From: Diplonema papillatum
Lineage: Eukaryota > Euglenozoa > Diplonemea > Diplonemida > Diplonemidae
Reading direction: 5' to 3'
DNA: 64,000 bases
Assembly: GCA_030068145.1 (NCBI GenBank)
Contig: JAPJBO010000285.1
Coordinates: 183,934 to 247,933 of the forward strand
Under the pieces are notes generated by a model. It was not told the origin of the DNA, ran no database searches, and was given only the letters and a program-made list of their open reading frames with translations. Below are positions 21,650-31,757 of the stretch, piece after piece (the first letter of the stretch is position 1; every line of letters starts with the position of its first letter). Position numbers and translations under genes: made by a program.

Positions 21650-21910
21650 GTTCAAATACTCGACGTAGCTGCTTTGACTCCAGAAGGAAGGGAGGAATAT
21701 AGAGGTAGAGGGGGAAATACAATACAAACACAATCTGATTTGTTCTTCGCTTACACCGTGTGTTGCTTTCTCACTCCTGTTGTGGTTGTGTGATTTGTCG
21801 TGTTGGGGTAGACCCGCATGTCCTCACGTCCGTTCAACGCGTGGTTCGGTAGTTACAGCACTTGGGATCTTTGTCTGGCAGCTATTGTCGAGCATTTCCT
21901 TCCAAGCTTG
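21650..21910 (+). repeat. ~270-bp repeat with CTCGACGTAGCTGCTT, copy 1
   Basis: Order: CTCGACGTAGCTGCTTTGAC, GAGGAATATAGAGGTA, ACAATACAAACACAATCTGA, TTGTTCTTCGCTTACACC, GTGTTGCTTTCTCACTC, GGGTAGACCCGCATG, ACGTCCGTTCAAC, GTGGTTCGGTAGTTA, CTTTGTCTGGCAGC, TCGAGCATTTCCTT. Also at 23436-23710, 24045-24210 and 39368-39820. Non-coding; possibly a SINE. Confidence 0.75.
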
Positions 21911-23375
21911 TTTGGCCGAAAGAGAATCCTGCACGTCCGAGCAAGCTCGTCAGTGACAGCTTGGACCAGTGCGGTGTTGAGCACATATCCATTCCGAAGC
22001 ACGTTCTCGCAACACCCCGATACGACCCCTTGCTAGAGACAGCCAGCACGGAAGTAGAGAAGGCTTTCGTGTACACAGCAAGTGGACATGGGCCAGTCGG
22101 TCCGTCTCCAGGCAAGGTGGCATTGCTCGCCTCAAACCGCCATAACAAATCCGTCTGCGCCGTGTTTCGGTCCTTTAAGCCACGGACAACTAAGGCGGAC
22201 TGTCATCAGCGCAGAACGCAGACAGGACAGCGGTGTGAGTCTGGTTTGTCAGGCGGCTGTCCGTAGCTCGTCACAGCCAGGACCGTCCGTGCTACCATAG
22301 CACAGGCGAATCCGTCACGGGGAGGAGGCTACAACCGTGTCTGAGCAATTAGTTAAAAAAACTCAGGGTCCCCGCGTATAGGGTCGTATCGGGGTGGGGG
22401 GTACCTTCCCTTCTGCCAGTAGCCGGCTGATGTCTTGTTGCGCACATCGAGTCGTCGATCGTATGGCAGCTCACAGGTGGGGTTCAACCGGATCCCGTCT
22501 GCATGAATCTAATAACGTGTTCGTAGCAGGGAGAATTACATCAAAAAGGGCGGAGGGAAAAAAAACGGACGGGGGCTGCTATTTTGACCAAGTACTGGAG
22601 AAAGGAGGAATCTACTCGTCTCATCTCCAGGTTGATGAGGGCTGCATTGGTGGGGAGAGGCGGGGATGCCTGCGACCCGTACGGCATTCGGCACCTTCAG
22701 CGAACGCGAAAAGAAACTGGGATAGTCGTGTTGGAAGTCCTGACGACGTTGAGAATAGTTGAGTTGCAGCTCTTGACAAAGATAGATGGAAAAAAGAAGG
22801 TGCTTTTATTCTTCGCTTTTTCTCACGAACGGGGGGGTCGGTCCTGCTTTTGGCTTTGTAGGTTCTCCCGACTCCCCTATTCGTGGTCAGCACAAACTCA
22901 AGAGGTCTAGTCAACTATTCCCTGCAGTATTGGCATACTTTCAACAAAAAAAAGAAGGAAATTAGATGCAGAGGCGACATCAAAGCAGAGCCGCATTCAA
23001 TTTGCGCTCTTGCGACGGGCATCAACGTTTGGCATGATCTCCCAAGAGGTGGCTGTCTCGAGTAATGCTGGGGTGTTTTTAGAGAAGAACAGACGAGTCT
23101 GAGCCATTGGGTTAACGAAAAGATCGGTTTTGTCGTGGGACCGTTCATCCATTCAAAACCTGCCTTCGTGAGCAGCAAGGGGTCCATGTTAATTGCCGCT
23201 TTTGTTTGTGCAGTGCGAAGTTTTCAAAGGCTTCGAACGGACTCTTTTGGCAACAAGGTGTTTGTTCTCTGGGGTCTGGGGAGGGGAATCCGACAGACAT
23301 ACGCTGCGAGTGACGCAATGCGCGAAAACACGCGTTGGCACCAAGGGACTGGGAGAGCACTGGTACACATGGTAA

Positions 23376-23440
23376 CCACACGGCGGAGCCCAGACTCAGA
23401 AATTGGAGTTGAAGTCGGTGTGCCCAAGTCACAACCAAAA
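23376..23440 (+). mobile_element. MITE family A, half copy
   Basis: CACGGCGGAGCCCAGACTCA and following bases match the left half of the full copy at 17734-17910. It is joined directly to the next copy of the CTCGACGTAGCTGCTT repeat. Confidence 0.55.
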
Positions 23441-23710
23441 ATACTCGACGTAGCTGCTTCGACTCCGAATGGAAGGGAGGAAATATAGAGGTATAGGGGC
23501 ACATACAATACAAACACAATCTGTTCTTCGCTTACACCACCGTGTGTTGTTTTCTCACTCAGGACTTTGACCTGTTGTGTTTGTGTGTTTTGTCGTCTAG
23601 GGGTAGACCCGCATGACCTCACGTCCGTTCAACACGTGGTTCGGTAGTTGGCACTTGAGATCCCTTCGGTTCTTTGTCTGGCAGCATTATCGAGCATTTC
23701 CTTTCAAGCC
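23436..23710 (+). repeat. ~270-bp repeat with CTCGACGTAGCTGCTT, copy 2
   Basis: Full-length match to 21650-21910, beginning at ATACTCGACGTAGC and ending at CGAGCATTTCCTTTCAAG. Confidence 0.75.
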
Positions 23711-23739
23711 GGCGCTTATGCTACAAAAACGGATGTGAT

Positions 23740-23816
23740 ACACCGCGTGCATGTGCACCCGAAATGCGGGTATGGGCACCCGCTTTTTAACCCCAGCTTC
23801 TGAGGGTACGACCACT
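23740..23816 (-). mobile_element. MITE family A, partial copy
   Basis: Retains ACCCGAAATGCGGGTATGGG, CACCCGCTTTTTAACCCCAG and CTTCTGAGG from the right half of the family. Confidence 0.55.
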
Positions 23817-24044
23817 GTGCATAGATGCTGCAGTGCACCGGAAGGTGGGAGGTGTGGGTGCGCACGGGAGGCGTTCTAGGAAGCGGAGAAGAAGAAAAAA
23901 CCGGGAAAACAAGAGGGGGTGCAAGGCAAGAATAAGGCGCGATACAATGGGTATGTTGGGGGGTTATCTTTTTTTTTTTTTTTTTTCGCGAGGTGATCCT
24001 GAGCCAAGTAACTGACGAGCGCGAAACGGACCAACAGAGAGAAA

Positions 24045-24210
24045 GAGGTCGTTTTCTCCCTCAGGACTATGACCTGTTGTGTTTGTGTGATTTGTCGTGT
24101 AGGGGTAGACCCGCATGACCTCACGTCCGTTCAACACGTGGTTCGGTAGTTGGCACTTGAGATCCCTTCGGTTCATTGTCTGGCAGCATCGTCGAGCATT
24201 TCCTTCGCTA
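24045..24210 (+). repeat. ~270-bp repeat with CTCGACGTAGCTGCTT, copy 3 (3' part only)
   Basis: Starts at the TTTTCTCCCTCAGGACT region and runs to CGAGCATTTCCTT; the 5' half of the unit is missing. Confidence 0.65.
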
Positions 24211-24405
24211 ATGTAAAAAACAAGTCAAAGGGTGTGGTATTCACGCCCCAGCAGCCCCAGAGACTCTCCCTCACCCTCCGCCATGTGTTCTCAAAGCCAC
24301 TGCGCGACTTTTTCCGAGAAACAAAGAGACAAACCAGTGCAAGGACCCTCTCCGGGGGAATTTCCGGTCTCCTCGTTGCGTCCCGAACGTCCTTTTGCCA
24401 GCCTC

Positions 24406-24535
24406 CGGACTCCCACTCCGGATTGTGGGAGTGGTTTTGCGGTCGCTTGTGCCGTCGACCTCACTCCTCAATGCGGGAGTGGCACTCCCGCATTGCTGGA
24501 GTGGCCACTCCCGCACTTTTTCACCCCCGCATTGA
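24406..24535 (+). mobile_element. Foldback MITE, family B, copy 1
   Basis: Palindromic CTCCCACTCCGGATTGTGGG and repeated GCGGGAGTGGCACTCCCGC. The core GTGGTTTTGCGGTCG and CTCACTCC is the same as at 59215-59307 in reverse orientation. Confidence 0.7.
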
Positions 24536-25055
24536 CTTAGTATGGCTGCTGAAGTCCGGGGTGTACAATACAGTGCAGGGGCCAACCCGCAACAGATCTT
24601 AATAGGTACTGAAAAGAACTGCCGGGTGCCGCTCGCTACTTGCAGTTGCGTGTTGGGTTCCTCTCAGCTCAATTGCTTCTGCCCCTTTAGGAGAAAATTG
24701 TCGGGCGCCTGGCGCTGTCACAAGAGGTGCTGAGGCGGGATCGTAGTTCAATGGGGAGGCAAAAAAAGCTGCCTTGCAGATCCTGTATGATGTGGTGGCA
24801 TCAAAAGGTTTTCGTACACAAGAGAAGTTGTGGAGTGCAAGACTCCGTTGTGACCGAGGGGGGGGGAAGATCTGAGTTCAATGTTCGAGGCAGTACTGTC
24901 TGCCGCTCATGGATGTGTGATGCCAGCATACAGGTAAGCGTCGGGAGGAAGGGATAAGGGAAGGCTAGCGGTTCGGAGGAGAGAGACAAGGGCGCGAACT
25001 TTGTTTTCACGGCTCCCCCAAAGACAGACGACGGCCGGAGCCGTCAAACCGTGTG

Positions 25056-25115
25056 CTAGACCTGTTGCGAAGCAGACAGGTCCGTCTGCACCTTCTTCTG
25101 CACGTCAAAACACCT
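25056..25115 (-). pseudogene. Short relic resembling the DNA polymerase delta C-terminus
   Basis: On the minus strand this reads VQKKVQTDLSASQQ, close to MRKKVQKDLASSQK near the end of the intact polymerase, 0.5 kb away. Nucleotide match over about 54 bases is roughly three in four. It lies downstream of the intact gene. The similarity is short, so chance is not excluded. Confidence 0.4.
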
Positions 25116-25524
25116 TAGTGTGTACAGCGAAGGATGAGAGGAAGAGATGTTCAAGCCGATGGCTCCGCGGCCGATCGTAATTACGTGACAAAGCTGGCAA
25201 CGTTGTCGAGTGGCAAGAGGATAGTAAACACCGAGCGCAGGTTCAGCACGCGGGCGCAAAACGTGGCTTTCGAGATTGCGCCGCAGGTAGACTAGACGAG
25301 GCGCTGCTGACCGACCAATGGTCCTTTGCGACCGTCGAAAGCAGACTTTTCCGATGAGAAAGGAAAGGGCGCTTTACTTTTTGCCGCATGGGCCATTGGT
25401 CGCCTGCGCACGCCCATCTCGGGTGAACTGCTGGTACACCCGCCACACGACAGATGGTTGCGCGCTGCGAGCGAGGGGGTGGACAAAAGGCGTGAATCGC
25501 TTTCACGGACCCCTCCCCCCACGC

Positions 25525-28500
25525 TCACCACTCGAGCGACCCGAAGCGGTCGAGGGCCTTCTGCGACGACGCCAGGTCCTTCTGCACCTTCTTCCGCATG
25601 TAGAAGACCGAGCAGTCCCGGTTGGTGCACAGCACCTCCTCGTGGAGGGAGCCCTGGCACCGCTGGCACTCCGCCCACACCCGCGAGAAGAGCGTCCCGT
25701 AGTAGTTCCGCTTCGCGAGCTCACGCGCGTAGATGGCCGCCTCGTTGGGCTTGCAGCTGTCGCACAGGGGTCCCGACGTGCCGGAGCCCATCTTCGCCTT
25801 GCAGCCGGTGCAGGTGAGCACGACCTTGGCGTAGCGCATGAGCCCCATGCCTCCCCCTTGCGGCACCGGCACCGAGATCTTGCGCGTGTGCGCCCCTTTG
25901 AGCAGGGTCCCTTCCGGGTCGGGGATGATGCCTTCGAACAGCCGCATCAGCGGCAGCTTCAGCTGGTGCTGGAGGTAGTGCTGGGCGTCGATGGGGATGT
26001 TCTTCTCGAGCACGTACAAGGGGTCCTCGCTCTTCTCGAACGCCTTCGCGTCCCGGTGGGCTTTGATGATCACGTACGGCACTCGGTCCCCGACAGACGG
26101 AGCGGACCCTGGGTCTCTTTTCCGCATGCGCTCGGCGAGCTCCGCGTGGGCTTGTCTTCCCGCGTATTCGTCGTGGTCCATGGTCAGCTTCTTGCTGATG
26201 ACCAGGTGAGAGACGTCGAGGCGGTTCATGAGGAGGTCGGAGATCACTTGCTTCGTGTAGGCGACCGCTTTGTCGACGGAGCGCTCCATCAAGATGGTCT
26301 TCAACACTTTCGAGACGAGGTTCGCGACCAGGGGGCAGTTGTCCCGCCGCACCGATTCGATGCCCTTCGCGTCGAGCTTGTCGTGGCACTTCGGGTTCGT
26401 CCAGAGCAGCCCCGCGTACCGCTTCTTGTTCATCAGCAGAAACGGGAAGTAGCACTTTTCGAACTCGAGCTTCACCGGGGGAGGGAACAACTTCGTGACT
26501 TTCTCAGCGGCTTCGAGGCCGAGTTCCATTGCCTTCTCGAGCGTTAGTTTGTCGCCGAAGTTGATCATCACGGAGTCGGTGTCGCCGTAGATGACGTGCG
26601 CGTTGGCTGGGTACCCGTTTTCGGTCGTGTACTCCTTTTCGACGGCTTCCTTGGTCTTGTCGATCATCTGCCGGCCGAAGGACGTGACGGACTTGCTGAT
26701 GGCGAAGCACGGCAGCTTGCCGACGGTGGTCCCCGTGAATCCGTACACGGAGTTCGCGGAGATCTTGAGGGCGAGCTGCCGCCCGTTGTACACGGCGGCC
26801 TCGAAGGGGTCTTTCGTCTCGGCCATCGCCTTCTTCGCCTTCTTCCGCTCGGTGAGCAGATCCTGCAGAATCCGGGGCAGGAGCCCGTGCTTTTTGTCCT
26901 TCATCACGAAGACGTCACCGGACGGTGTCACGCCGTAGTCTTTGCCCTCCTTCAGGCCCCACTTTTCGATGTCCGCGGTGTTCACGATGAGCGTCGAGTA
27001 GCATAGGTTGTGCGCCATCATGATACTCGGGTAAAGCGACGCGAAATCGAGCGTCGCGATGGGGAAATCGTAGAACCCCCTATCCGGCTCGATGACAGTG
27101 GCCCCTGTGTGCAAGCGTGTTTTGAGGCTTAAAGGTCCAGCGTTGTTGAGTCTCCGGTTGGCCATTAAGGCTGGGAGTCGGGGAGCGAAGGTGGTGTAGA
27201 GGTTCCGGGTCTTTGCTGAATGGGTTCTCTTAGAGCAAGAAAAGGCTATGTGGGTGCGGGTTGTTTACTTGGTGGACGCTTTTTCTAGACGGTTTCCGTA
27301 TGAATCTTGTGTTGAGCTGTGTTAGTCTTTTAGCGTTTATTGTGGTTTAGAGAGAGCTTTTAGTTCGGGTCTTGCTAGCTCAACACGATACGCATAATCG
27401 TCACATCTCGCATGACGGCCAACGCGTTTGTCGCCCCAGAGAAAACATACCCTGGAAGGAATCCTCGGTCGATTGCGCGTCGACAGTCGGGAAGAGCAAG
27501 TTCTCGGGCAGCGTTTTGCGGAGAATCTGAGAGTACACCTTGATCTGTTGCCCTTTGTCGATGAGCCACGACATCGGGACGCCGGTCACGCGGGCAAGCT
27601 CGACCAGGTTGACGACAATCATCAGTTTTTGCAAGAGCTTCAACGGCAGCATGGCATCCTTGTGGCAGTACCTGCGAGTGAAGAAAGCGGTTGCGGAGGC
27701 AGCAACAACAAACGGGGGGATCCTTACACAGCCCTTGTCAAAGCCACACGGCGAGGTCCAGCCTCAGAAGCTTGAGTTAAGTGTGCCCGAGCCGCACGCG
27801 AAAAGCGGGTGTGCTACAACCAAACCGCGTGTAAAATCCGCACCCGAAAAGCGGGTGTGACACCCGCTTTTTTAACTCGTTCGGTTTTACAGCAATATCA
27901 AACTAAACTCGTTTAACAACGCGCGATGAAGGCATCTTCTTCGCGGCCGGCCTGTGAATGCGCGACAACAGAGAGAGAAGGCGGACCTAGCCAGACGATT
28001 CCGCGTTTCTTCGTCGCCCATTTGCAGCGTCGCGATGATTGAGTGGTGGACGTCTTCTTTCTGTTCGCCGAGGAAGTGGTGCGAGACGTTGTTCAGCGTG
28101 TACGACCGGAGCTTGTGCTCCCTCTGCACGACGACGAGCAGGTCGACGAGGACGTAGCCCGGGACGTTGATCTCTTGGAACTCGCGCTTGCCGTGCGCCT
28201 TGTTCTGGAACACCTTCGTCCGCATCGACGTCCTGAGCTGGGCGACCCTCGAGAGGAACGGGAACGAGGCGATGTGCAGCGTTTCGGCGCGGTCGAGTAA
28301 GTACGGAAAGTCGAACTGGACGATGTTGTAGCCGGTGATGACGTCCGCGTCTACAGCTCGGTGGAAGTCGGCGTAGGCCGCCAGCAGATCACGCTCGGTT
28401 TCGAAGCAGACGACGTGCACGCCGGGTATCGGTGCGGTCTTGTCGAGGCAGAAGACGTAGTGAATGTCCTCCGAGCTCTGCCCGCCCAGCACGCGGACGG

Positions 28501-29335
28501 ACGCCGCTATCTGGATGACAGGGTCGTGCTCCGCTTCGGGGAACTTGCCCGGGCGGCCTTGGCACTCGATGTCGAAGGAGAGGATGCGCAGCGGCGCGAT
28601 CCGCATCCACTCGTCCTCCGCGGGGCGCGCGAGGAGCTTGGTGTACGGGATCGTCAGCTCGATTTGGCTCGTCGTCTTCTTCTGCTCGCCGAAGTGCGGC
28701 ATGTACGATCCCTTCGGGCACGTGACCCAGTTCGCTCCCCCTACGCCGGCGTCGACCATGTACCGCAACTCGAACAGCACGTTCGATTCATACGTCATGA
28801 ACTGCCGCTGCCCCACCCAAAGCTGCTGGAACTCCACCCCGCCCCCCAGGGGTCCTTTCCCTTCGACCAACGACCGCGCTTTGGGCACGTGTCCGGGCAT
28901 GTGGGTGGTGATCCGCAAGAAGGGTTTGAGCTCGTCGTTTTGGAAGTGCAGGAGCGACATCTTGCTCTCGGCCGACAGTGCGACGATGGTCTCGGACGAT
29001 CCGGTGGCGGATTCAAGCCTCGAGTTCAGCATGCGGCGGAACGGTTCCGTGTGGTACGGCTGCCAGCCGGGGGGTGCTTGCATCCAGAAGTACGGTTGGA
29101 AGCCGTGGACGGTGATGCTGGCGCTGTGCCCTTCTGCGGTGGCGCCGAATATGCGGATGGCGGTTACGTCCCTGACGTTCTGCGGCCCCGGCATGCCCGG
29201 CACCGGCGGCGTCGTGAACTGCTTGATGTCCATCAGCTGCACGTCGACGTCCTTCGTCGGCCACGAGTGGTCAACCGGCTTTCGGAACACCTCCCTTGCG
29301 GGCGTGTACGGCGTGCCCGCGGGGTGCCATTCCAT
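25525..29335 (-). CDS. POLD1: DNA polymerase delta catalytic subunit
   Basis: Family-B replicative polymerase. Three exons: 29335-27987, 27671-27451 and 27104-25525; 1049 residues. Introns: 315 bp (CTAG|GTCCGC ... CTCGCAG) and 346 bp (CAGG|GTATGT ... CACACAG); phases close exactly. Visible landmarks in order: exonuclease motifs FDIEC (Exo I), GYNIVQFDFPY (Exo II) and RYCHKDAM (Exo III, across the first splice junction), then LARVTGVPMSWL. In exon 3 follow DFASLYPSIMMAHN (Pol A), KISANSVYGFTG (Pol B) and YGDTDSV (Pol C). At the C-terminus are the two Cys motifs of the delta family: CTGC...CDSC (zinc) and CQRC...CTNRDC (the iron-sulphur site in this family). Length fits the usual 1050-1110. Start chosen at the first ATG, giving MEWHPAGTPYTP. 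Confidence 0.95.
27205..27365 (+). repeat. Gene-associated repeats inside polymerase delta intron 2
   Basis: 27205-27290 matches the GGGTTCTCTTAGAGCA family (18370-18500, 20583-20700). 27330-27365 has the GTTTATTGTGGTTTAGAG start of a second family seen at 36265-36350. Confidence 0.65.
27745..27880 (+). mobile_element. MITE family A in polymerase delta intron 1
   Basis: CACGGCGAGGTCCAGCCTCA and the AAAAGCGGGTGTGA/CACCCGCTTTT palindromes match the copy at 17734-17910. The right terminal repeat is cut short after TTTTTTAACTC. Confidence 0.75.
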
Positions 29336-29420
29336 CGTCTTCGCGAGGGGGGCTCCTGCTGCTTTTTTGTGTTTCTTTTCTCCCGGGGTTTTTTTTCTTT
29401 TTTTGCTTTCGTTGGGATTC

Positions 29421-29422
29421 CT
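29421..29422 (-). promoter_or_regulatory. Candidate spliced-leader acceptor for polymerase delta
   Basis: CTTCTCTCCC ... CCCGGACAG, 85 nt before the ATG at 29335. Read as a trans-splice site from the pyrimidine tract and AG only; no transcript evidence. Confidence 0.35.
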
Positions 29423-29699
29423 GTCCGGGTGGGTTTTGGGAGAGAAGCCCCCGGGGAGAAAATCTCAGTTATTGTCTAGGCAGAGCGCTGCCTCTCGTGC
29501 ATGGTTGATGCTAGCATCAAGTCTTCTTCGAGGAGGATGTGGTCTAGAAAAGGTGAGTGCTGAAAACGTTGGTGGGGTTGCAGAGTAGGTGGTTGGTGGC
29601 CTGTGCTGACGTTCATTTGCAGTAACAGTGAGTGCTGAAAACGTTGGTTCTTGGGGCTGCAGAGTATACAGGAGCAGGTGGTTGGTGGCCTGTGTCCTC

Positions 29700-29850
29700 T
29701 TTCTAGCGTTATTTGTGGATTCGAAGGTCGGTATTTTAACGTCTCCGGTTGACCGTAGAGGCTTGGAGGGGGTTGAGAAACGTGAGGGTGCCGCTCGTTT
29801 CGCGTGGTGTGTCACTCCGTTGTGAAATCTTGTGAAGCCCCCTAACGCGT
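29700..29850 (+). repeat. Repeat with GTCTCCGGTTGACCGTAGAG, copy 1
   Basis: Order: TTATTTGTGGATT, AAGGTCGGTATTTTAA, GTCTCCGGTTGACCGTAGAG, then CACTCCGTTGTGAAATCTTG and TGAAGCCCC. Matched at 36560-36725 and in part at 36265-36350 and 18135-18185. Confidence 0.7.
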
Positions 29851-30609
29851 TTAGGGGGGTGTTTGGGAATGGGTAGGGTGTGGTTGTTCTTTTATTCGTA
29901 GTGGCAGCGAGGGCTGTGTTGCCCTGTGTTGCTGGCACCGCCGTGGATCCACAGCCCCCGTTTTATCTGACTCAGACCAAAGAAAAGCGGGGGGAAATGG
30001 GTTCGGCTCTTGCTCCGAGCAAATAAAAAAAAAAAAAGGGTTCGTGTTTTTTTTTTTCTGTTCTTTCGCCGAGAGGGAACTGTTTTCTTTTTTTTCTCAA
30101 AAAAAAAATTGAAAACAAGGTAAAAAGCGATCGACAAGAAAAAGAATGGGACTTAATTAATTGGCGGGAGAAGTGAGTTTTGCCGTGGCAGGGAAGGGTG
30201 GGAGAAGGGGGGGGAGTGGGAGGAAGGAAAAAGACTAAGATGCGTCGGTGGCACCGCTGCATATGGATATCCAGCCAAGACTTGACAATTGAGGTCCCGT
30301 ACTCCCGGTCTGCAAGCACTGGTGAGTGAGCTTCATTTTGGCTAGACGGTGATTTTTAAGCCGGTCCAGCCCATTTGGCAGACAGTTCATTCCGACGGCT
30401 GCAATGCGCCGCCGACCGTCACTTTTTAACAGCGACGAGCGGTCTCGGTACCATAAAAAAGGAAATCAAACGGCCACTGGCTCTTCTGACCAGCCTGAGT
30501 GTAACGAGGGGCGGGGGAAGAAGGAAGAGAGGAAGCATCGCAAGCTGGCAACTTCCCGTTGCCGGCTCGTGTTTGCTGTATTCTTTTTTCAGGCTGCCAG
30601 TGCCTATTT

Positions 30610-30745
30610 CGACGGAGGCTACAGGGGGGGAGGAGAACACTCACAAATGGGTATTCATTTTGTTGAACTTACGCACTACACGAAGCACAGGGCTACAGCA
30701 CACTTTCCTCCATCGAGATTGTCGGCGGCTGGCCTCCTCGCTCAA
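30610..30745 (+). repeat. Repeat with GGAGGCTA ... TTGTTGAAC, copy 1
   Basis: Order: GGAGGCTA, GGAGAACAC, AAATGGGT, CATTTTGTTGAAC, GCAC, CGGCTGGCCTCCTCG. A second diverged copy is at 33637-33800 in PFR intron 2. Confidence 0.45.
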
Positions 30746-30846
30746 AAAGCATTCGGTCAACCACAGCGGAAGTTGCGGTTGAGCCGAGTCGGGGTGGGAA
30801 AACAGGGTGGGGGCGTCGTGAAAGAATATTGGGACGGAGAGAGGGA

Positions 30847-31010
<164 letters not shown>

Positions 31011-31757
31011 ACATCAAAACAAGTCAAAGGGTGTGGGCCTCCACCGTCAGGTGGGCCCCCGTACTGCCACGGCGGGCGTAAGTCGTTTCGGAGGCGTGCT
31101 GCGGTTCGCGGCTCTGCCACGGTGAGTGACACCGAAGTAGGCGCCACCATATGAGTCGATGCCAAAAGGAGGGAATATGGGGTTTGGCCCGAAAGATTCG
31201 TGGCAAGTATGGCTCACAGTGCATGCAGGGTCCGCGACGCTCCAGAATGCCGTATTCTGAGGCCGAATTGGGGTCCAACTCCACCCGGCAAGCCTTCTCG
31301 TAAGCTAAAACCTCCGTTTTTCTGGGTTTAGAGGTCCGGGCATGGTGTTTGCTGCACAAGGCGCACACCCCGCCCCGCACGACATCATGCGTTGGCCGCA
31401 TATTTCTGCCGAAACCTTCTCCCCCCTCCTTGTGGCATCGTCTTATATCGTGTGGCGGGGCCCCCCGCTTGCTTCCTTCGGTCCTTTAACCCCGCTGACC
31501 TCGTCTGCGTGGAAGTTGAGCCGTCAAAGGACAGTGCCAGGTGGCTGTTACCGCAAGAATTGACAGGCGCCCTACCTTTGCGCTGCAAACAGTAGACAGC
31601 AATGTTGGATGCTTTTCGTTGCCCACGGCAAGTGCCGCCACCGCTTGACCAAAAAACGTGCAGTTTGCTCACACGGAGCGAGTACGGCATGAGGCCAGAA
31701 TGCTGCTTTGAAGGGCCACGCACACACAACAACCTGGACGCGAGCGGGGATCTCCGC

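Larger units (their letters stand above)
21493..25524. other. Intergenic DNA without a recognised gene
   Basis: About 4 kb between the transporter and polymerase delta genes. It contains three copies of the CTCGACGTAGCTGCTT repeat, two partial family-A MITEs, one family-B MITE and a short relic resembling the polymerase delta C-terminus. The remaining short frames show no family resemblance. Confidence 0.5.

Noticed and set aside
31024-31401. Small Cys-rich zinc protein downstream of the PFR gene
   Set aside because: CxxC pairs occur, but spacing matches no family I know and it lies in repeat-bordered DNA; support too weak.
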